22,093 nucleotides of DNA from Chloroflexota bacterium (GCA_902810755.1 CADDYT010000106.1:1-22093), one strand, 5' to 3'. Shown: positions 1-7,870, numbered from the stretch's first letter. Notes: generated by a model from the sequence alone, not told the origin. Program-made: numbers and translations.

Positions 1-108
1 AGCCACAGGCCACCCGCAAGCCGCAGGCCCCCGGCAAGCCACAGGCCACCCGCAAGCCGCAGGCCCCCGGCAAGCCACAGGCCGCCCGCAAGCCGCAGGC
101 CACCCGCA
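1..108. repeat. 18-bp tandem repeat array, six copies
   Basis: Six consecutive 18-bp units alternate between AGCCACAGGCCACCCGCA and AGCCGCAGGCCCCCGGCA, so the array also has a 36-bp period. Positions 1-36 and 37-72 are identical and 73-108 differs by a few bases. The array runs off the left edge. Each unit contains GGCCACCCGCA or a variant, which is the first arm of the REP-like hairpin that follows, so the array seems to have grown from that element. There are no unique spacers. The unit length is divisible by three, and one plus-strand frame stays open through the array to a TAG at 162-164, so a coding tail is not excluded. Confidence 0.9.
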
Positions 109-181
109 AGAGGTGGCCCTACTATACGCGACTCCTTTCCAGGCGGCACGAGCCGTCCGTGTAGAGTAGGGCCATTCCCAG
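98..181. repeat. REP-like element pair, imperfect
   Basis: A hairpin GGCCACC-N7-GGTGGCC (99-118) is followed by CCTACTATACGCGAC. An inverted degenerate copy of the tail, reading CGTGTAGAGTAGGGCC on the plus strand, lies at about 158-173. The arrangement of a small GC-rich hairpin, a conserved AT-containing tail and an inverted partner matches the better-preserved pair at 204-300. It resembles the bipartite REP (BIME) arrangement known from other bacteria. No transposase of the REP-associated type is in the window. Confidence 0.6.
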
Positions 182-203
182 AAGCGTTAACGGAAGGCCG
201 CCC

Positions 204-300
204 CAGGCCACCCGCAAGGGGTGGCCCTACTATACACGACGGCTCCACAAGTGACACGACCGCATCGTGTATAGTAGGGCCACCCCTTGCGGGTGGCCTG
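204..300. repeat. Perfect 36-bp inverted repeat built from REP-like hairpins
   Basis: Positions 204-239 and 265-300 are perfect reverse complements over 36 bp, separated by 25 bp. Each arm holds its own hairpin, for example GGCCACCC (206-213), loop GCAAG, GGGTGGCC (219-226). The outer part of each arm carries CTACTATACACGA. The element lies downstream of the minus-strand HTH gene that ends at 326, so its RNA would fold strongly and could end or stabilise that transcript. It is non-coding by appearance, and a related hairpin is present at 21571-21597. Confidence 0.85.
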
Positions 301-325
301 CGGGCGGGGCGACGGGCGGCCTGCT

Positions 326-865
326 CTACGTGCCAATAATCAGCCTGCCCGTCTTGCGAATCGCGGTTTTCCAGTCAAGGACGTCGGCCAGGTCCTCTTC
401 CATATCCCTCAAAGCTAGCTGGAACAGATCCTCTGCCAGCACGGCAGGGTCCCAGACCAGGATGATGGTGATGGTTGGGGGAGTGGTGTCGTCCTTCATA
501 ATCAGGCGCGTTGTTGTGCCTGGAAAGGTGTGCATGGTTTCCTGCTTGATGCGCCATAGTTTGAGTTGCAACCTGTCCTGCTGCTCGGCCCGTATCTGCA
601 CCTGAATCGATAACGTGCGCAGGGTGCTGCCCCGGCGGGCAAAGCGCCAGGCAGGTGTCTTTTCGCGTGGACGACCGGTCAGGCGCGGCTTAAATTGCTC
701 TATTGCCTCCATGGATAGCAAAATATGCTCCCCGGCCTTCACCGCGGGCAGGCGGCCCGCTTCAATGAGCTGGTAGATCCTACGGTCAGAAAGGCCCAGC
801 ATCTTTGCAGCCTGCTTCGCTGTCACATAACCGGGCAGTTCTGGTAACGATTCCCTGTCTGTCAC
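326..865 (-). CDS. Excisionase-type helix-turn-helix DNA-binding protein
   Basis: The predicted protein has 179 residues. Residues about 12-60 form a MerR/excisionase-like helix-turn-helix: YVTAKQAAKMLGLSDRRIYQ, then a recognition/wing segment (LIEAGRLPAVKAGEH) and ILLSMEAIEQF. Such domains bind DNA and in this family occur in excisionases and small regulators. The remaining 120 residues match no family I recognise and are mixed charged and hydrophobic. I chose the GTG at 865 because GGAGGAG (873-879) lies 7 nt upstream. The frame stays open to a GTG at 946, but that codon sits at the predicted transcription start, which argues against it. The gene stands alone, facing away from the kinase gene. 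What it regulates is unknown, and the inverted repeat at 1015-1052 is one possible target. Confidence 0.7.
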   Translation of the reverse strand: MTDRESLPELPGYVTAKQAAKMLGLSDRRIYQLIEAGRLPAVKAGEHILLSMEAIEQFKPRLTGRPREKTPAWRFARRGSTLRTLSIQVQIRAEQQDRLQLKLWRIKQETMHTFPGTTTRLIMKDDTTPPTITIILVWDPAVLAEDLFQLALRDMEEDLADVLDWKTAIRKTGRLIIGT

Positions 866-953
866 GCTTCTGCTCCTCCATTCCAGATATGCTTTCAATA
901 GTTCCTGTAAACACTCCACTGCCCCGCATTCCCTGTTTATCCCCACAAAGCTT

Positions 954-983
954 AGTATACTTTATTTTTCCTGCTTCAGTCAC
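954..983 (-). promoter_or_regulatory. Candidate sigma70-type promoter for the HTH gene
   Basis: Read on the minus strand, GTGACT (978-983) is followed after 18 bp by TATACT (954-959). The predicted start of transcription is near 947, giving a leader of about 80 nt before the GTG at 865. The -10 box matches at five of six positions and the -35 box at four. Confidence 0.45.
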
Positions 984-1014
984 GGTATCTATTCGCAGAG
1001 TTACGAGCAAAAAG

Positions 1015-1052
1015 AAATCTGCGCATTCTTCCCATAGAGAATGCGTAGATTT
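1015..1052. promoter_or_regulatory. 15-bp inverted repeat, candidate operator or hairpin
   Basis: AAATCTGCGCATTCT (1015-1029) and AGAATGCGTAGATTT (1038-1052) are reverse complements with one mismatch, separated by 8 bp. The site lies in the 463-bp gap between the HTH gene and the kinase gene, just upstream of the HTH promoter. On the minus strand a short T run follows the stem, so a terminator is possible, but no gene reads into it from that side. An operator for the neighbouring HTH protein is an inference. Apart from this repeat and the two promoters, I see nothing else in 866-1328. Confidence 0.5.
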
Positions 1053-1222
1053 GTAATATTATAGAAAGTATTCATTCCTTCTCTGCCGGGAATCTATTTT
1101 CTCTTGAAGACTTATGAACAGGAAGCGATGACATCTGAAATGCCACCGGCCAGCCATAATCACTATCTCGTCATCTCCATTACATATCCACAGACCAGGT
1201 GGGGCATAGAAACGGATTTTAC

Positions 1223-1251
1223 TTGACATGCTGATTGATTGCCTCTACAAT
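1223..1251 (+). promoter_or_regulatory. Near-consensus sigma70 promoter of the WD40 kinase gene
   Basis: A perfect TTGACA (1223-1228) is followed by a 17-bp spacer and TACAAT (1246-1251). Transcription would begin near 1258, leaving a leader of about 70 nt to the ATG at 1329. This is the best match to a housekeeping promoter in the window. Confidence 0.8.
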
Positions 1252-1328
1252 AGAGCCACATTGATGTGATAGAAGCGCAAAAATAAATGAGCGAGTTGGC
1301 AGAGAACACGCTCTGGAAGGGTTCAGCG

Positions 1329-3866
1329 ATGACTGATTTTACCGGTATGCAGCTTGGCAACTACAGGGTAGTCCGCTTACTGGGCCAGGGCGGCTTCGCC
1401 GACGTCTACCTGGGCGAACATGTGTATCTCAAAACGTTTGCCGCCATTAAAGTGGTGCAGACGCGCATGACCGGTGAGGATATGGATACGTTTCTGAGAG
1501 AGGCGCAGATGGTCTCTTCTCTGGTGCATCCCAACATTGTGCGCGTTCTCGAATTTGGCCGGGAAGGGACGACGCCGTTTCTGGTGATGGACTATGCCCC
1601 TCATGGCACGTTGCGCCAGCGCCACCCGCGCGGAAGCCGCCTGGCGCCGACTGCTATTGTTCCCTACGTCAAACAGGTGGCTGCCGCTCTGCAATATGCC
1701 CACGACCGGCGGCTGATCCACCGTGATGTCAAGCCGGAAAATATGCTGATAGGGGCCAATAACGAGGTGCTGCTCAGCGATTTTGGCATTGCCCTGCTGG
1801 CCCAGAGTTCGCGCTACCAGAGTACGCAGGATGTCGTTGGCACGGCTGCCTATATGGCCCCCGAACAGTTTGAGGGCAGGCCTGTTCCCGCCAGCGACCA
1901 GTACGCGCTGGGCGTGGTGGTGTACGAATGGCTGACGGGGGAGCGCCCGTTTCATGGTTCCTTTGCCGAAATCGCCAGCCAGCATATGCTGGCCGTCCCC
2001 GCGCTGCGCGAGAAAGCGCCGGGGGTTTCGCCCGTCACCGAAGAGGTGGTGCGCACGGCCCTGGCGAAAGACCCGCAGAATCGCTTTTTGCGCGTGGAGG
2101 CGTTCGCCAATGCCTTTGAGCAGTCTGTCAGGGCCGCGCCGGGGCCGCAGCCGTCGTTTGCGGGGTCGCAGATCGCGCCCCCATCGTCGATAACGCCGCC
2201 ACCACAGGTCGGCAGGTTGCCTCAATCTGGCTCTTCATTCTCAACGTCATCCCCATTCCAGAGCGCGCAACAGCCCGTACACCTCAGCCAGTCCGGGCAG
2301 TTTAGTTCGCCGACGACTTCTAATCAAGGGAGTAGTAGCACACCGGGCTGGCCGCCGATGCCCGCTTCCGGGCAGGCGCGCCCGCCCATGCAGGGGCAAT
2401 CGGGCGCGCAGTACCCGCAGCCGCCGTCGGCGCCCCTGATCGTTCCGCCACCGAGCCAGACCCTGCCGCCCCAGGTTGCTCGATCTTACTCTGACCAGAC
2501 GGGCGCGACTTATGTGATGCAGCCGCCCCGGAACCAGGGGCAGGGATGGGGACAGGGGCAGTCAGCCTCATCGGGTGTGCAATTCCCGCCCGCGCAGGGG
2601 CCATCGTCCGGGGGCAATTTCCCGCCCGCGCAGGGGCCAGCATTTCCACAGCAGTCGCCACAGCCACAGCAGCCCGCGCAACAGACGCCACAACAGGCGA
2701 AGCGCGGCATGTCGCGGCGCACCGTGCTGATCGGCGGCACGTTCGGCGCGCTGGGCCTGATTGTCGTGGGTGGCGGCATTGCCTGGCTGGAGCTTGGACA
2801 CCAGAAAACCCCTTCCGCGCCCGGCGGCACCACCGCTACCGCTGCCGTCAATAAGAAAACGCCGACCAGCGCGCCCACACAGGATCCGACCGCCGGGCCA
2901 ACCGAGACCACAACGCCGGGCGAGACGCCAACGAGTTCGCCCGCGACCGGTGCAGTTGTGACGTTCACCGGCCATTCGCGCTATATCGCGGCGCTGGCCT
3001 GGTCGCCCGATGGCTCGAAGATCGCTACGGCCAGTGGTGACGGCACAGTGCAGGTCTGGGATGCCGCATCGGGAACCTCCATCTATACCTATACCGGCCA
3101 TCAGAATCAGAATCAGAACACGTCTGTCAATGCTGTCGCCTGGTCGCTGGATAGTACCATCGTTTATTCGGCTGCTACTGATGTGCAGGTCTGGAAGGCG
3201 GTTGACGGCACCAAACTCTTCACCTATACCGGCCACAGCAATAATACGATTCACTGCCTGGCCCTCTCGCCTGACGGCAAATCCATCGCCTCCGGCAGCG
3301 ACGATAGTACGGTGCAGGTCTGGGATGCGAATTCCGGCAGCCATCTTGCTACCCATACGACCAACGGTACCGTGCGCTCGCTCGCCTGGTCGCCAGATGG
3401 AGCGCGTATCGCTTCCACTGTGTACGATACGGTGGAGGTGTGGAACTCCACTTCCGGCAATCTGCTCAATACCTATAAAGGTCATTCCGGCAACAACGTC
3501 AATGCCGTCGCCTGGTCGCATAACGGGAAGCACGTGGCTTCCGGTAGCGATGACAGGACGGTGCAGGTCTGGGATGCCGCCTCGCTGAGCGCCTCTTACA
3601 CTTACACCGGCCACGCGCAGCCCGTCTACGCCGTCTCCTGGTCGGCGGATGATAGCCGTATCGCCTCCGGTGGGGCCGACATCACGGTGCAGGTCTGGAA
3701 TTCTTCTAACGGTTCCAACCGCTTCGTCTATCACGGCCACAACAGTCAGGTGAACACGGTCGAGTGGTCGCCCAGCGGCAAAGAGGTCGCTTCCGGCAGT
3801 GGCGACCCCAATACTTACGACGGCAGCGACGACCATACCGCCCAGGTCTGGCAGCCGCCATCCTAA
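1329..3866 (+). CDS. Membrane-anchored Ser/Thr protein kinase with WD40 propeller
   Basis: The protein has about 845 residues. A Hanks-type kinase domain occupies residues about 14-270, with the glycine loop GQGGFADV (19-26), Lys41, Glu58, HRDVKP (Asp133), DFG (Asp151) and APE (177-179), so all catalytic residues are present. A long Pro/Gln/Ser/Gly-rich linker (about 275-455) leads to one hydrophobic segment (about 465-486). That segment is preceded by SRRTVL, which looks like a twin-arginine motif. A Thr/Pro-rich stretch then leads to seven WD40-type repeats beginning with TGH or similar and ending in VQVW. The family phosphorylates Ser/Thr of target proteins, and the propeller probably senses ligands or partners outside the membrane. 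I chose ATG 1329 because GGAAGG (1315-1320) precedes it at good spacing; an in-frame ATG at 1287 has no clear ribosome site. The gene is monocistronic behind a strong promoter. Confidence 0.92.
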   Translation: MTDFTGMQLGNYRVVRLLGQGGFADVYLGEHVYLKTFAAIKVVQTRMTGEDMDTFLREAQMVSSLVHPNIVRVLEFGREGTTPFLVMDYAPHGTLRQRHPRGSRLAPTAIVPYVKQVAAALQYAHDRRLIHRDVKPENMLIGANNEVLLSDFGIALLAQSSRYQSTQDVVGTAAYMAPEQFEGRPVPASDQYALGVVVYEWLTGERPFHGSFAEIASQHMLAVPALREKAPGVSPVTEEVVRTALAKDPQNRFLRVEAFANAFEQSVRAAPGPQPSFAGSQIAPPSSITPPPQVGRLPQSGSSFSTSSPFQSAQQPVHLSQSGQFSSPTTSNQGSSSTPGWPPMPASGQARPPMQGQSGAQYPQPPSAPLIVPPPSQTLPPQVARSYSDQTGATYVMQPPRNQGQGWGQGQSASSGVQFPPAQGPSSGGNFPPAQGPAFPQQSPQPQQPAQQTPQQAKRGMSRRTVLIGGTFGALGLIVVGGGIAWLELGHQKTPSAPGGTTATAAVNKKTPTSAPTQDPTAGPTETTTPGETPTSSPATGAVVTFTGHSRYIAALAWSPDGSKIATASGDGTVQVWDAASGTSIYTYTGHQNQNQNTSVNAVAWSLDSTIVYSAATDVQVWKAVDGTKLFTYTGHSNNTIHCLALSPDGKSIASGSDDSTVQVWDANSGSHLATHTTNGTVRSLAWSPDGARIASTVYDTVEVWNSTSGNLLNTYKGHSGNNVNAVAWSHNGKHVASGSDDRTVQVWDAASLSASYTYTGHAQPVYAVSWSADDSRIASGGADITVQVWNSSNGSNRFVYHGHNSQVNTVEWSPSGKEVASGSGDPNTYDGSDDHTAQVWQPPS

Positions 3867-3891
3867 AGCGAGGTTGGTAAGGATGGAGTTG

Positions 3892-3925
3892 CAGGGCGAG
3901 CGCCAGCGTCGCCCTGGCTTTCCTT
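3892..3925 (+). terminator. Hairpin terminator after the WD40 kinase gene
   Basis: CAGGGCGA (3892-3899) pairs perfectly with TCGCCCTG (3909-3916), and an inner CGC/GCG pairing in the loop extends the stem. GCTTTCCTT follows. The hairpin sits 26 nt after the kinase stop codon, in the convergent gap before the NAD+ synthetase gene. Confidence 0.5.
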
Positions 3926-3975
3926 CACCAGCCCGACCTGAGGGTAGGGACGAAGCTGGCCGTCGCCCTGGCCCT

Positions 3976-5826
3976 CTACGCTTCCCGGTAGCGGTTCGTG
4001 ATCGGCAGGCGGCGGTCGCGGCCAAAGGCGCGAGTGGTGATTTTGACGCCGGGGGGAGCCTGCCGCCGCTTGTATTCGCTGCTGTCCACCAGACGCATCA
4101 CGCGCTCGACTGTTTTGTATTCAAAACCCATCGCCACCATCTCTTCAAAGCTGCGATCTTCCTCCACGTAGGCATGCAGGATGGGATCGAGAACCTCGTA
4201 GGGCGGCAGACTGTCAACATCCTTCTGGTTCGGGCGCAGCTCGGCTGAAGGCGCTTTTTCGATCACTGATTGCGGAATCACGGGCCGTTCTCCCACTGTG
4301 TTGCGATAGATAGCCAGTTCGTAGACCAGCGTCTTGAGGACATCCTTCAGCACGGCGAAGCCGCCGGCCATATCGCCGTAGAGGGTGCTGTAGCCCGTTG
4401 CCATCTCCGATTTGTTGCCGGTGGTCAGCACGAGCGGGCCGAGTTTGTTGGAAATGGCCATCAGGAAGTTGCCGCGAATACGCGCCTGCAAGTTTTCCGT
4501 CGCCAGCCCGTAATCGCTCCTGCCCAGCGCCGGTTCCAGCGCCTTCAGTGAGGTGCGGAACGTCTCTTCGATGGGAATGGTCAGCATCTCGATGCCCAGA
4601 TTCTCGGCCAGTTGGCGCGCGTCTGTCTTGCTGCCCTCAGAGGAGTAGCCGGAGGGCATGGAGACGCCCAGCACGTTCTCCGCGCCCAGCGCATCAACGG
4701 CAATGACGGCGGTCAGCGACGAGTCGATGCCGCCGGAGAGGGCGACCACCACGTTCTTGAAGCCGTTTTTACGCACGTAGTCGCGCGTTCCCAGCACCAG
4801 AGCCGAATAAATTTCCTGCAGGCGGCTCATCTCCGGCTCGATGCGCTGCGGCGCGCCCAACACGACCCACCGGCTCGATGTGGTGGCCGAGGGCGGCTGG
4901 TAGGCCCCCGGCGGAATCGCTTCCTGCCCGTAGGCGCGTTGTTCCTCTTTGCTGAGCAACACCGGGGGCGCGGGCGGTTCCTGTGCCTCAGTCACGCGAA
5001 TAACTGGCACTTCGGCGGGCGTCACCTGCAAGCGTTCCTGGCGGCGGCGCGGGTCGTGCAGGCGCGAGCGGAAGACTGAGGCGGTATCCAGGTCGACAAT
5101 CAGCATGTCTTCCTCGAATTGCTTGCCGCGAGCGATGAGCGTTCCCTGCTCGTTAAAGACCATGCTGCCGCCGTCGAAGACCAGCTCGTCCTGGCCGCCG
5201 ACCATGTTGAGGTAGGCGACGATGACCTCGTTATCGGCGGCGCGCGTTGCCAGCATCTCCTGGCGGAAGATGCCTTTGCCGACATAGTAGGGTGAGCCGT
5301 TGATATTGAGGATCACCTCGGCCCCCGCGTGCGCCTGCAGCGTCATCGGCCCCGTCGGGTACCAGATGTCCTCGCAGATGTTCACTCCGACATGCACGCC
5401 GTTGATCAGAAAGATGGGGGCCTCGCGGCCTGCCTGAAAGTAGCGGTTCTCGTCAAACACGCCATAATTGGGCAGGTAGTGTTTGTGATAGACGCCTGCC
5501 AGCTTCCCTTCGTGGATCACCGCAGCCGCGTTATAGATGTCATGGTCGCGATCCACAAAGCCGATGACCGAGGTCAGACCCGGCAATTCGCGGCTGTACT
5601 CAACCAGATCATCCAGATCGCACAGGTTATCGTCCACAAAGCCCGGCTTGAGCAGCAAATCCTCCGGCGGGTAGCCGGTCAGCGCCAGTTCCGGCAGGCA
5701 GACCACGTGCGCCCCTGCCTCGTGCGCCTGCCGCATGGCCTCCCGTATCTTTCTTCTGTTGTTGTCCAGATCACCCACTGTCACGTTCACCTGTGCCAGC
5801 GCAATTCTCAATGGTGTAATATTCAT
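3976..5826 (-). CDS. nadE: Glutamine-dependent NAD+ synthetase
   Basis: This 616-residue cytoplasmic enzyme carries out the last step of NAD+ synthesis, the ATP-driven amidation of nicotinate adenine dinucleotide with ammonia released from glutamine. The N-terminal nitrilase-type glutaminase domain (about 1-270) shows the catalytic triad: Glu46 in LPELALTGYPPEDL, Lys115 in YHKHYLPNYGVFDE and Cys151 in GVNICEDIWY. The C-terminal synthetase domain (about 330-600) has the pyrophosphatase loop ALSGGIDSS (362-370) and the NKSEMATGYSTLYGDMAGGF motif. Length and domain order are those of the two-domain bacterial NadE. The ATG is the first in the frame; AGAGGT lies almost directly against it, so ribosome-site spacing is unusually short. 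The gene converges with the kinase gene and diverges from the membrane-protein gene at 6055. I see no clear promoter for it. Confidence 0.95.
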   Translation of the reverse strand: MNITPLRIALAQVNVTVGDLDNNRRKIREAMRQAHEAGAHVVCLPELALTGYPPEDLLLKPGFVDDNLCDLDDLVEYSRELPGLTSVIGFVDRDHDIYNAAAVIHEGKLAGVYHKHYLPNYGVFDENRYFQAGREAPIFLINGVHVGVNICEDIWYPTGPMTLQAHAGAEVILNINGSPYYVGKGIFRQEMLATRAADNEVIVAYLNMVGGQDELVFDGGSMVFNEQGTLIARGKQFEEDMLIVDLDTASVFRSRLHDPRRRQERLQVTPAEVPVIRVTEAQEPPAPPVLLSKEEQRAYGQEAIPPGAYQPPSATTSSRWVVLGAPQRIEPEMSRLQEIYSALVLGTRDYVRKNGFKNVVVALSGGIDSSLTAVIAVDALGAENVLGVSMPSGYSSEGSKTDARQLAENLGIEMLTIPIEETFRTSLKALEPALGRSDYGLATENLQARIRGNFLMAISNKLGPLVLTTGNKSEMATGYSTLYGDMAGGFAVLKDVLKTLVYELAIYRNTVGERPVIPQSVIEKAPSAELRPNQKDVDSLPPYEVLDPILHAYVEEDRSFEEMVAMGFEYKTVERVMRLVDSSEYKRRQAPPGVKITTRAFGRDRRLPITNRYREA

Positions 5827-5956
5827 ACCTCTTAAATCCTTATCCCAGACACATGCTGTCGCATCATTCCTCGTCCCTCTTTATTTTACCTCATGATGCT
5901 TCCTCTGTGGGGAAACAAAAACGCCGGACACGATCATCCAATCTGGAACAACACTC

Positions 5957-5985
5957 TTGACGAATTGTGTGGAAAGCACTACGCT
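5957..5985 (+). promoter_or_regulatory. Candidate promoter for the 6055-7870 gene run
   Basis: TTGACG (5957-5962) is followed after exactly 17 bp by TACGCT (5980-5985), about 70 nt before the first gene of a three-gene plus-strand run. The -35 box is strong and the -10 box weaker. It lies in the 228-bp divergent gap with nadE; nothing else stands out there. Confidence 0.45.
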
Positions 5986-6054
5986 AGTTTATGATGAACT
6001 TTTCCGATCAGAACCGGGAATGTATCCCGTACATAAGAGGAGCAGATAGTTTCG

Positions 6055-6555
6055 ATGGAACTTCAGGCGTTTGCTGTTTTTGTTATCCCGTTCGTTATTA
6101 TTGTCTATCTCGCGTTTCTGCTGTTCATCCAACCGACACGCATGGCGCTGCTGGCCTCGCTGCTCGGCGGGCTGCTGATGAGCGCGCTGAATGCCCTTAT
6201 CGATTTCCTGGCTTATTATGCCCACCTGTGGCACTATACGCTGAGCGGGTTGACTTTGCATCTGCCCCTGCCGTTCTACGTTGTGCAGTTGCTGGTCTAC
6301 GGCTCAATTGACTACCTGCTGATCTGGCGATTATGGCGCGGGCGCTTCTCCTGGCTGGCTCGCCTGCTCCTGTTCGGCACGCCCCTGCTCGCCTTCCTGC
6401 GCGACCTCAGCACGGCCCTTGCCAACAACGGCGCCCTGAGCTGGGACAGCCCCCTCGCGGCCCCACTCGACCTCATAATGTGGCTGCTCATCTTCTACAC
6501 CGGCTACTGGCTCTTCAAACAACTGGCACCTGCCCGCGAAGTAGCCGCCGTATGA
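6055..6555 (+). CDS. Small integral membrane protein, function unknown
   Basis: The 166-residue product is almost entirely hydrophobic, with about five membrane segments at residues 3-25, 30-55, 70-92, 97-120 and 134-156, short loops and no signal peptide or extracellular domain. Charged residues cluster between segments (RLWRGR, FLRD). I do not recognise the family and see no catalytic motif. The ATG at 6055 is preceded by AAGAGGAG (6035-6042) at a rather long 12-nt spacing. It is the first gene of a run with the thioesterase (25-nt gap) and the methyltransferase (39-nt gap), so co-transcription is likely, but the functional link is not evident. Confidence 0.8.
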   Translation: MELQAFAVFVIPFVIIVYLAFLLFIQPTRMALLASLLGGLLMSALNALIDFLAYYAHLWHYTLSGLTLHLPLPFYVVQLLVYGSIDYLLIWRLWRGRFSWLARLLLFGTPLLAFLRDLSTALANNGALSWDSPLAAPLDLIMWLLIFYTGYWLFKQLAPAREVAAV

Positions 6556-6580
6556 ATAACTAAAGAGAGGAAGAGAGACC

Positions 6581-7030
6581 GTGCAATTATCCGGCGAAGA
6601 ACTGGTAAAGCTGCTCAACAGTACCCGCCAGGGGTCGATCTGGGAAACGCTTGATATCACCGTTGTTACCGCTGAAAAAGACCGTGTGGTGCTGGCTATG
6701 CCCGTTAGCCCCGGTCATCGTCAGCAGGCGGGCTACCTGCATGGTGGCGCTTCCCTGGTGCTGGCGGAGTCCGCCGCCTCGCTGGGGGCCGCGTTGAACT
6801 GCGATCTGGAAAGGCAATCCACCTTTGGTCTGGAGATCAACGCCAACCACCTGCGTCCCAAACGCGATGGTCGCCTGATCGCCACTGCCACGCCACTGCA
6901 CAGGGGGCGGACCACCCACGTCTGGGATATTCGCATCACCGACGAAAACGACAAACTCATCTGTGTCTCCCGCTGCACCATCGCCATCGTCGATCGCCCG
7001 CCCGAAGCCATTAACCCGCTCAGCAAATGA
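6581..7030 (+). CDS. Hotdog-fold acyl-CoA thioesterase, PaaI-like
   Basis: The 149-residue protein has the hotdog thioesterase signature of the PaaI/YdiI group: YLHGGASLVLAESAASLGAA, with HGG at 54-56 and the putative catalytic acid Glu63 in the long central helix. Members hydrolyse acyl-CoA thioesters, such as phenylacetyl-CoA derivatives or 1,4-dihydroxy-2-naphthoyl-CoA, as cytoplasmic homotetramers. The sequence does not show which substrate applies here. Translation starts at a GTG preceded by the purine-rich stretch AAGAGAGGAAGAGAG, a good though diffuse ribosome site. No in-frame ATG gives a complete domain. The gene lies 25 nt after the membrane-protein gene and 39 nt before the methyltransferase gene, consistent with one operon. 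Confidence 0.85.
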   Translation: MQLSGEELVKLLNSTRQGSIWETLDITVVTAEKDRVVLAMPVSPGHRQQAGYLHGGASLVLAESAASLGAALNCDLERQSTFGLEINANHLRPKRDGRLIATATPLHRGRTTHVWDIRITDENDKLICVSRCTIAIVDRPPEAINPLSK

Positions 7031-7069
7031 GATGGAGACAGGTAAGGAGGAGAAAGGATACATGATCTG

Positions 7070-7870
7070 ATGGAAAGCAGCGAAATCTGGACCGGTGAGG
7101 CTCACCTGTATGATCAGACTCGTCCCAGCCCGCCACCGGTTTTGCTCGATATTCTCACGCAGTTGATTCATACGCCGCGCCCCTCGCTGGTTGTTGACCT
7201 CGGCAGCGGCACCGGACTTTCAACGTTGCTCTGGGGCGAGCGAGCGCAGCGTGTGATTGGCATCGAACCCAACGCCGACATGCGCGCTCAGGCCATGCGC
7301 AAGCTTGAACACCATCCCCGCGCCGCAAGCATCGAATTTCGCGAGGGTGTTTCCAGCCATACCGGTCTGCCTGATAGCAGCGCCGATATCGTAACCTGCT
7401 CTCAATCCTTCCACTGGATGGAGCCGGTTTCGACACTGGCCGAGATCGGGCGGATTCTGCGACCCGGCGGCCTCTTCGCTGCCTACGACTATGACTGGCC
7501 GCCAGCACTGAGCTGGGAGCTTGAGCAGGTGTACAGAGAGGTCGATGAACGCTTCGAGGCCCTTGAACGGGAGCGCGACCTTGCTCAGAATCTTCAGAAA
7601 TGGTCAAAGAGTGACCACCTCGCCCGTATGCGCGAAAGCGGCCACTTCCGTTTCACACGCGAGTTGCTCCTTCATCATGTTGAGCAGGGAGATGCCAGAC
7701 GCTTCATCGGCCTCCTTATGACCGGCGCTTACAGCCATCAGTTCAAGCTGAAGACCATTACCGAACAGGCGATCGACTTTGATCGCCTCAGACAGGCCGC
7801 ATACCAGTATATTGGCTCCGAGCCAATCCCCTGGTACTTTAGCTACAGGGTCAGGATAGGGGTTAAGTAG
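7070..7870 (+). CDS. SAM-dependent class I methyltransferase
   Basis: The 266-residue protein has a class I methyltransferase fold of the type 11/UbiE-like group. Motif I is VVDLGSGTGLST (residues 41-52). The acidic residue binding the SAM ribose follows in VIGIEPNADM (Glu66), then the post-motif segment DIVTCSQSFHWM and the LRPGG turn. It transfers a methyl group from SAM to a small molecule that the sequence does not identify. The C-terminal third is more variable, as is usual for a substrate-binding region. The ATG at 7070 overlaps the stop of a two-codon reading frame (ATGATCTGA at 7062-7070). The AAGGAGG at 7044-7050 is better spaced for that upstream ATG, while AAAGGA (7053-7058) could serve 7070. 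It is the last gene before the insertion region. Confidence 0.88.
   Translation: MESSEIWTGEAHLYDQTRPSPPPVLLDILTQLIHTPRPSLVVDLGSGTGLSTLLWGERAQRVIGIEPNADMRAQAMRKLEHHPRAASIEFREGVSSHTGLPDSSADIVTCSQSFHWMEPVSTLAEIGRILRPGGLFAAYDYDWPPALSWELEQVYREVDERFEALERERDLAQNLQKWSKSDHLARMRESGHFRFTRELLLHHVEQGDARRFIGLLMTGAYSHQFKLKTITEQAIDFDRLRQAAYQYIGSEPIPWYFSYRVRIGVK

Noticed and set aside
1..108. CRISPR array
   Set aside because: The 18-bp units are contiguous, with no unique spacers and no cas genes.
2568..4025. Long minus-strand open frame (485 codons) antisense to the WD40 kinase gene
   Set aside because: It is a mirror of the repetitive, GC-rich kinase/WD40 coding sequence. Its product is compositionally odd with no family motif, while the plus-strand product has clear kinase and WD40 motifs.
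7071..7870. Methyltransferase as the tailoring enzyme of the peptide system
   Set aside because: It lies outside the accessory block, separated from it by an insertion sequence, and is arranged with the thioesterase and membrane-protein genes; no sequence feature ties it to the peptides.
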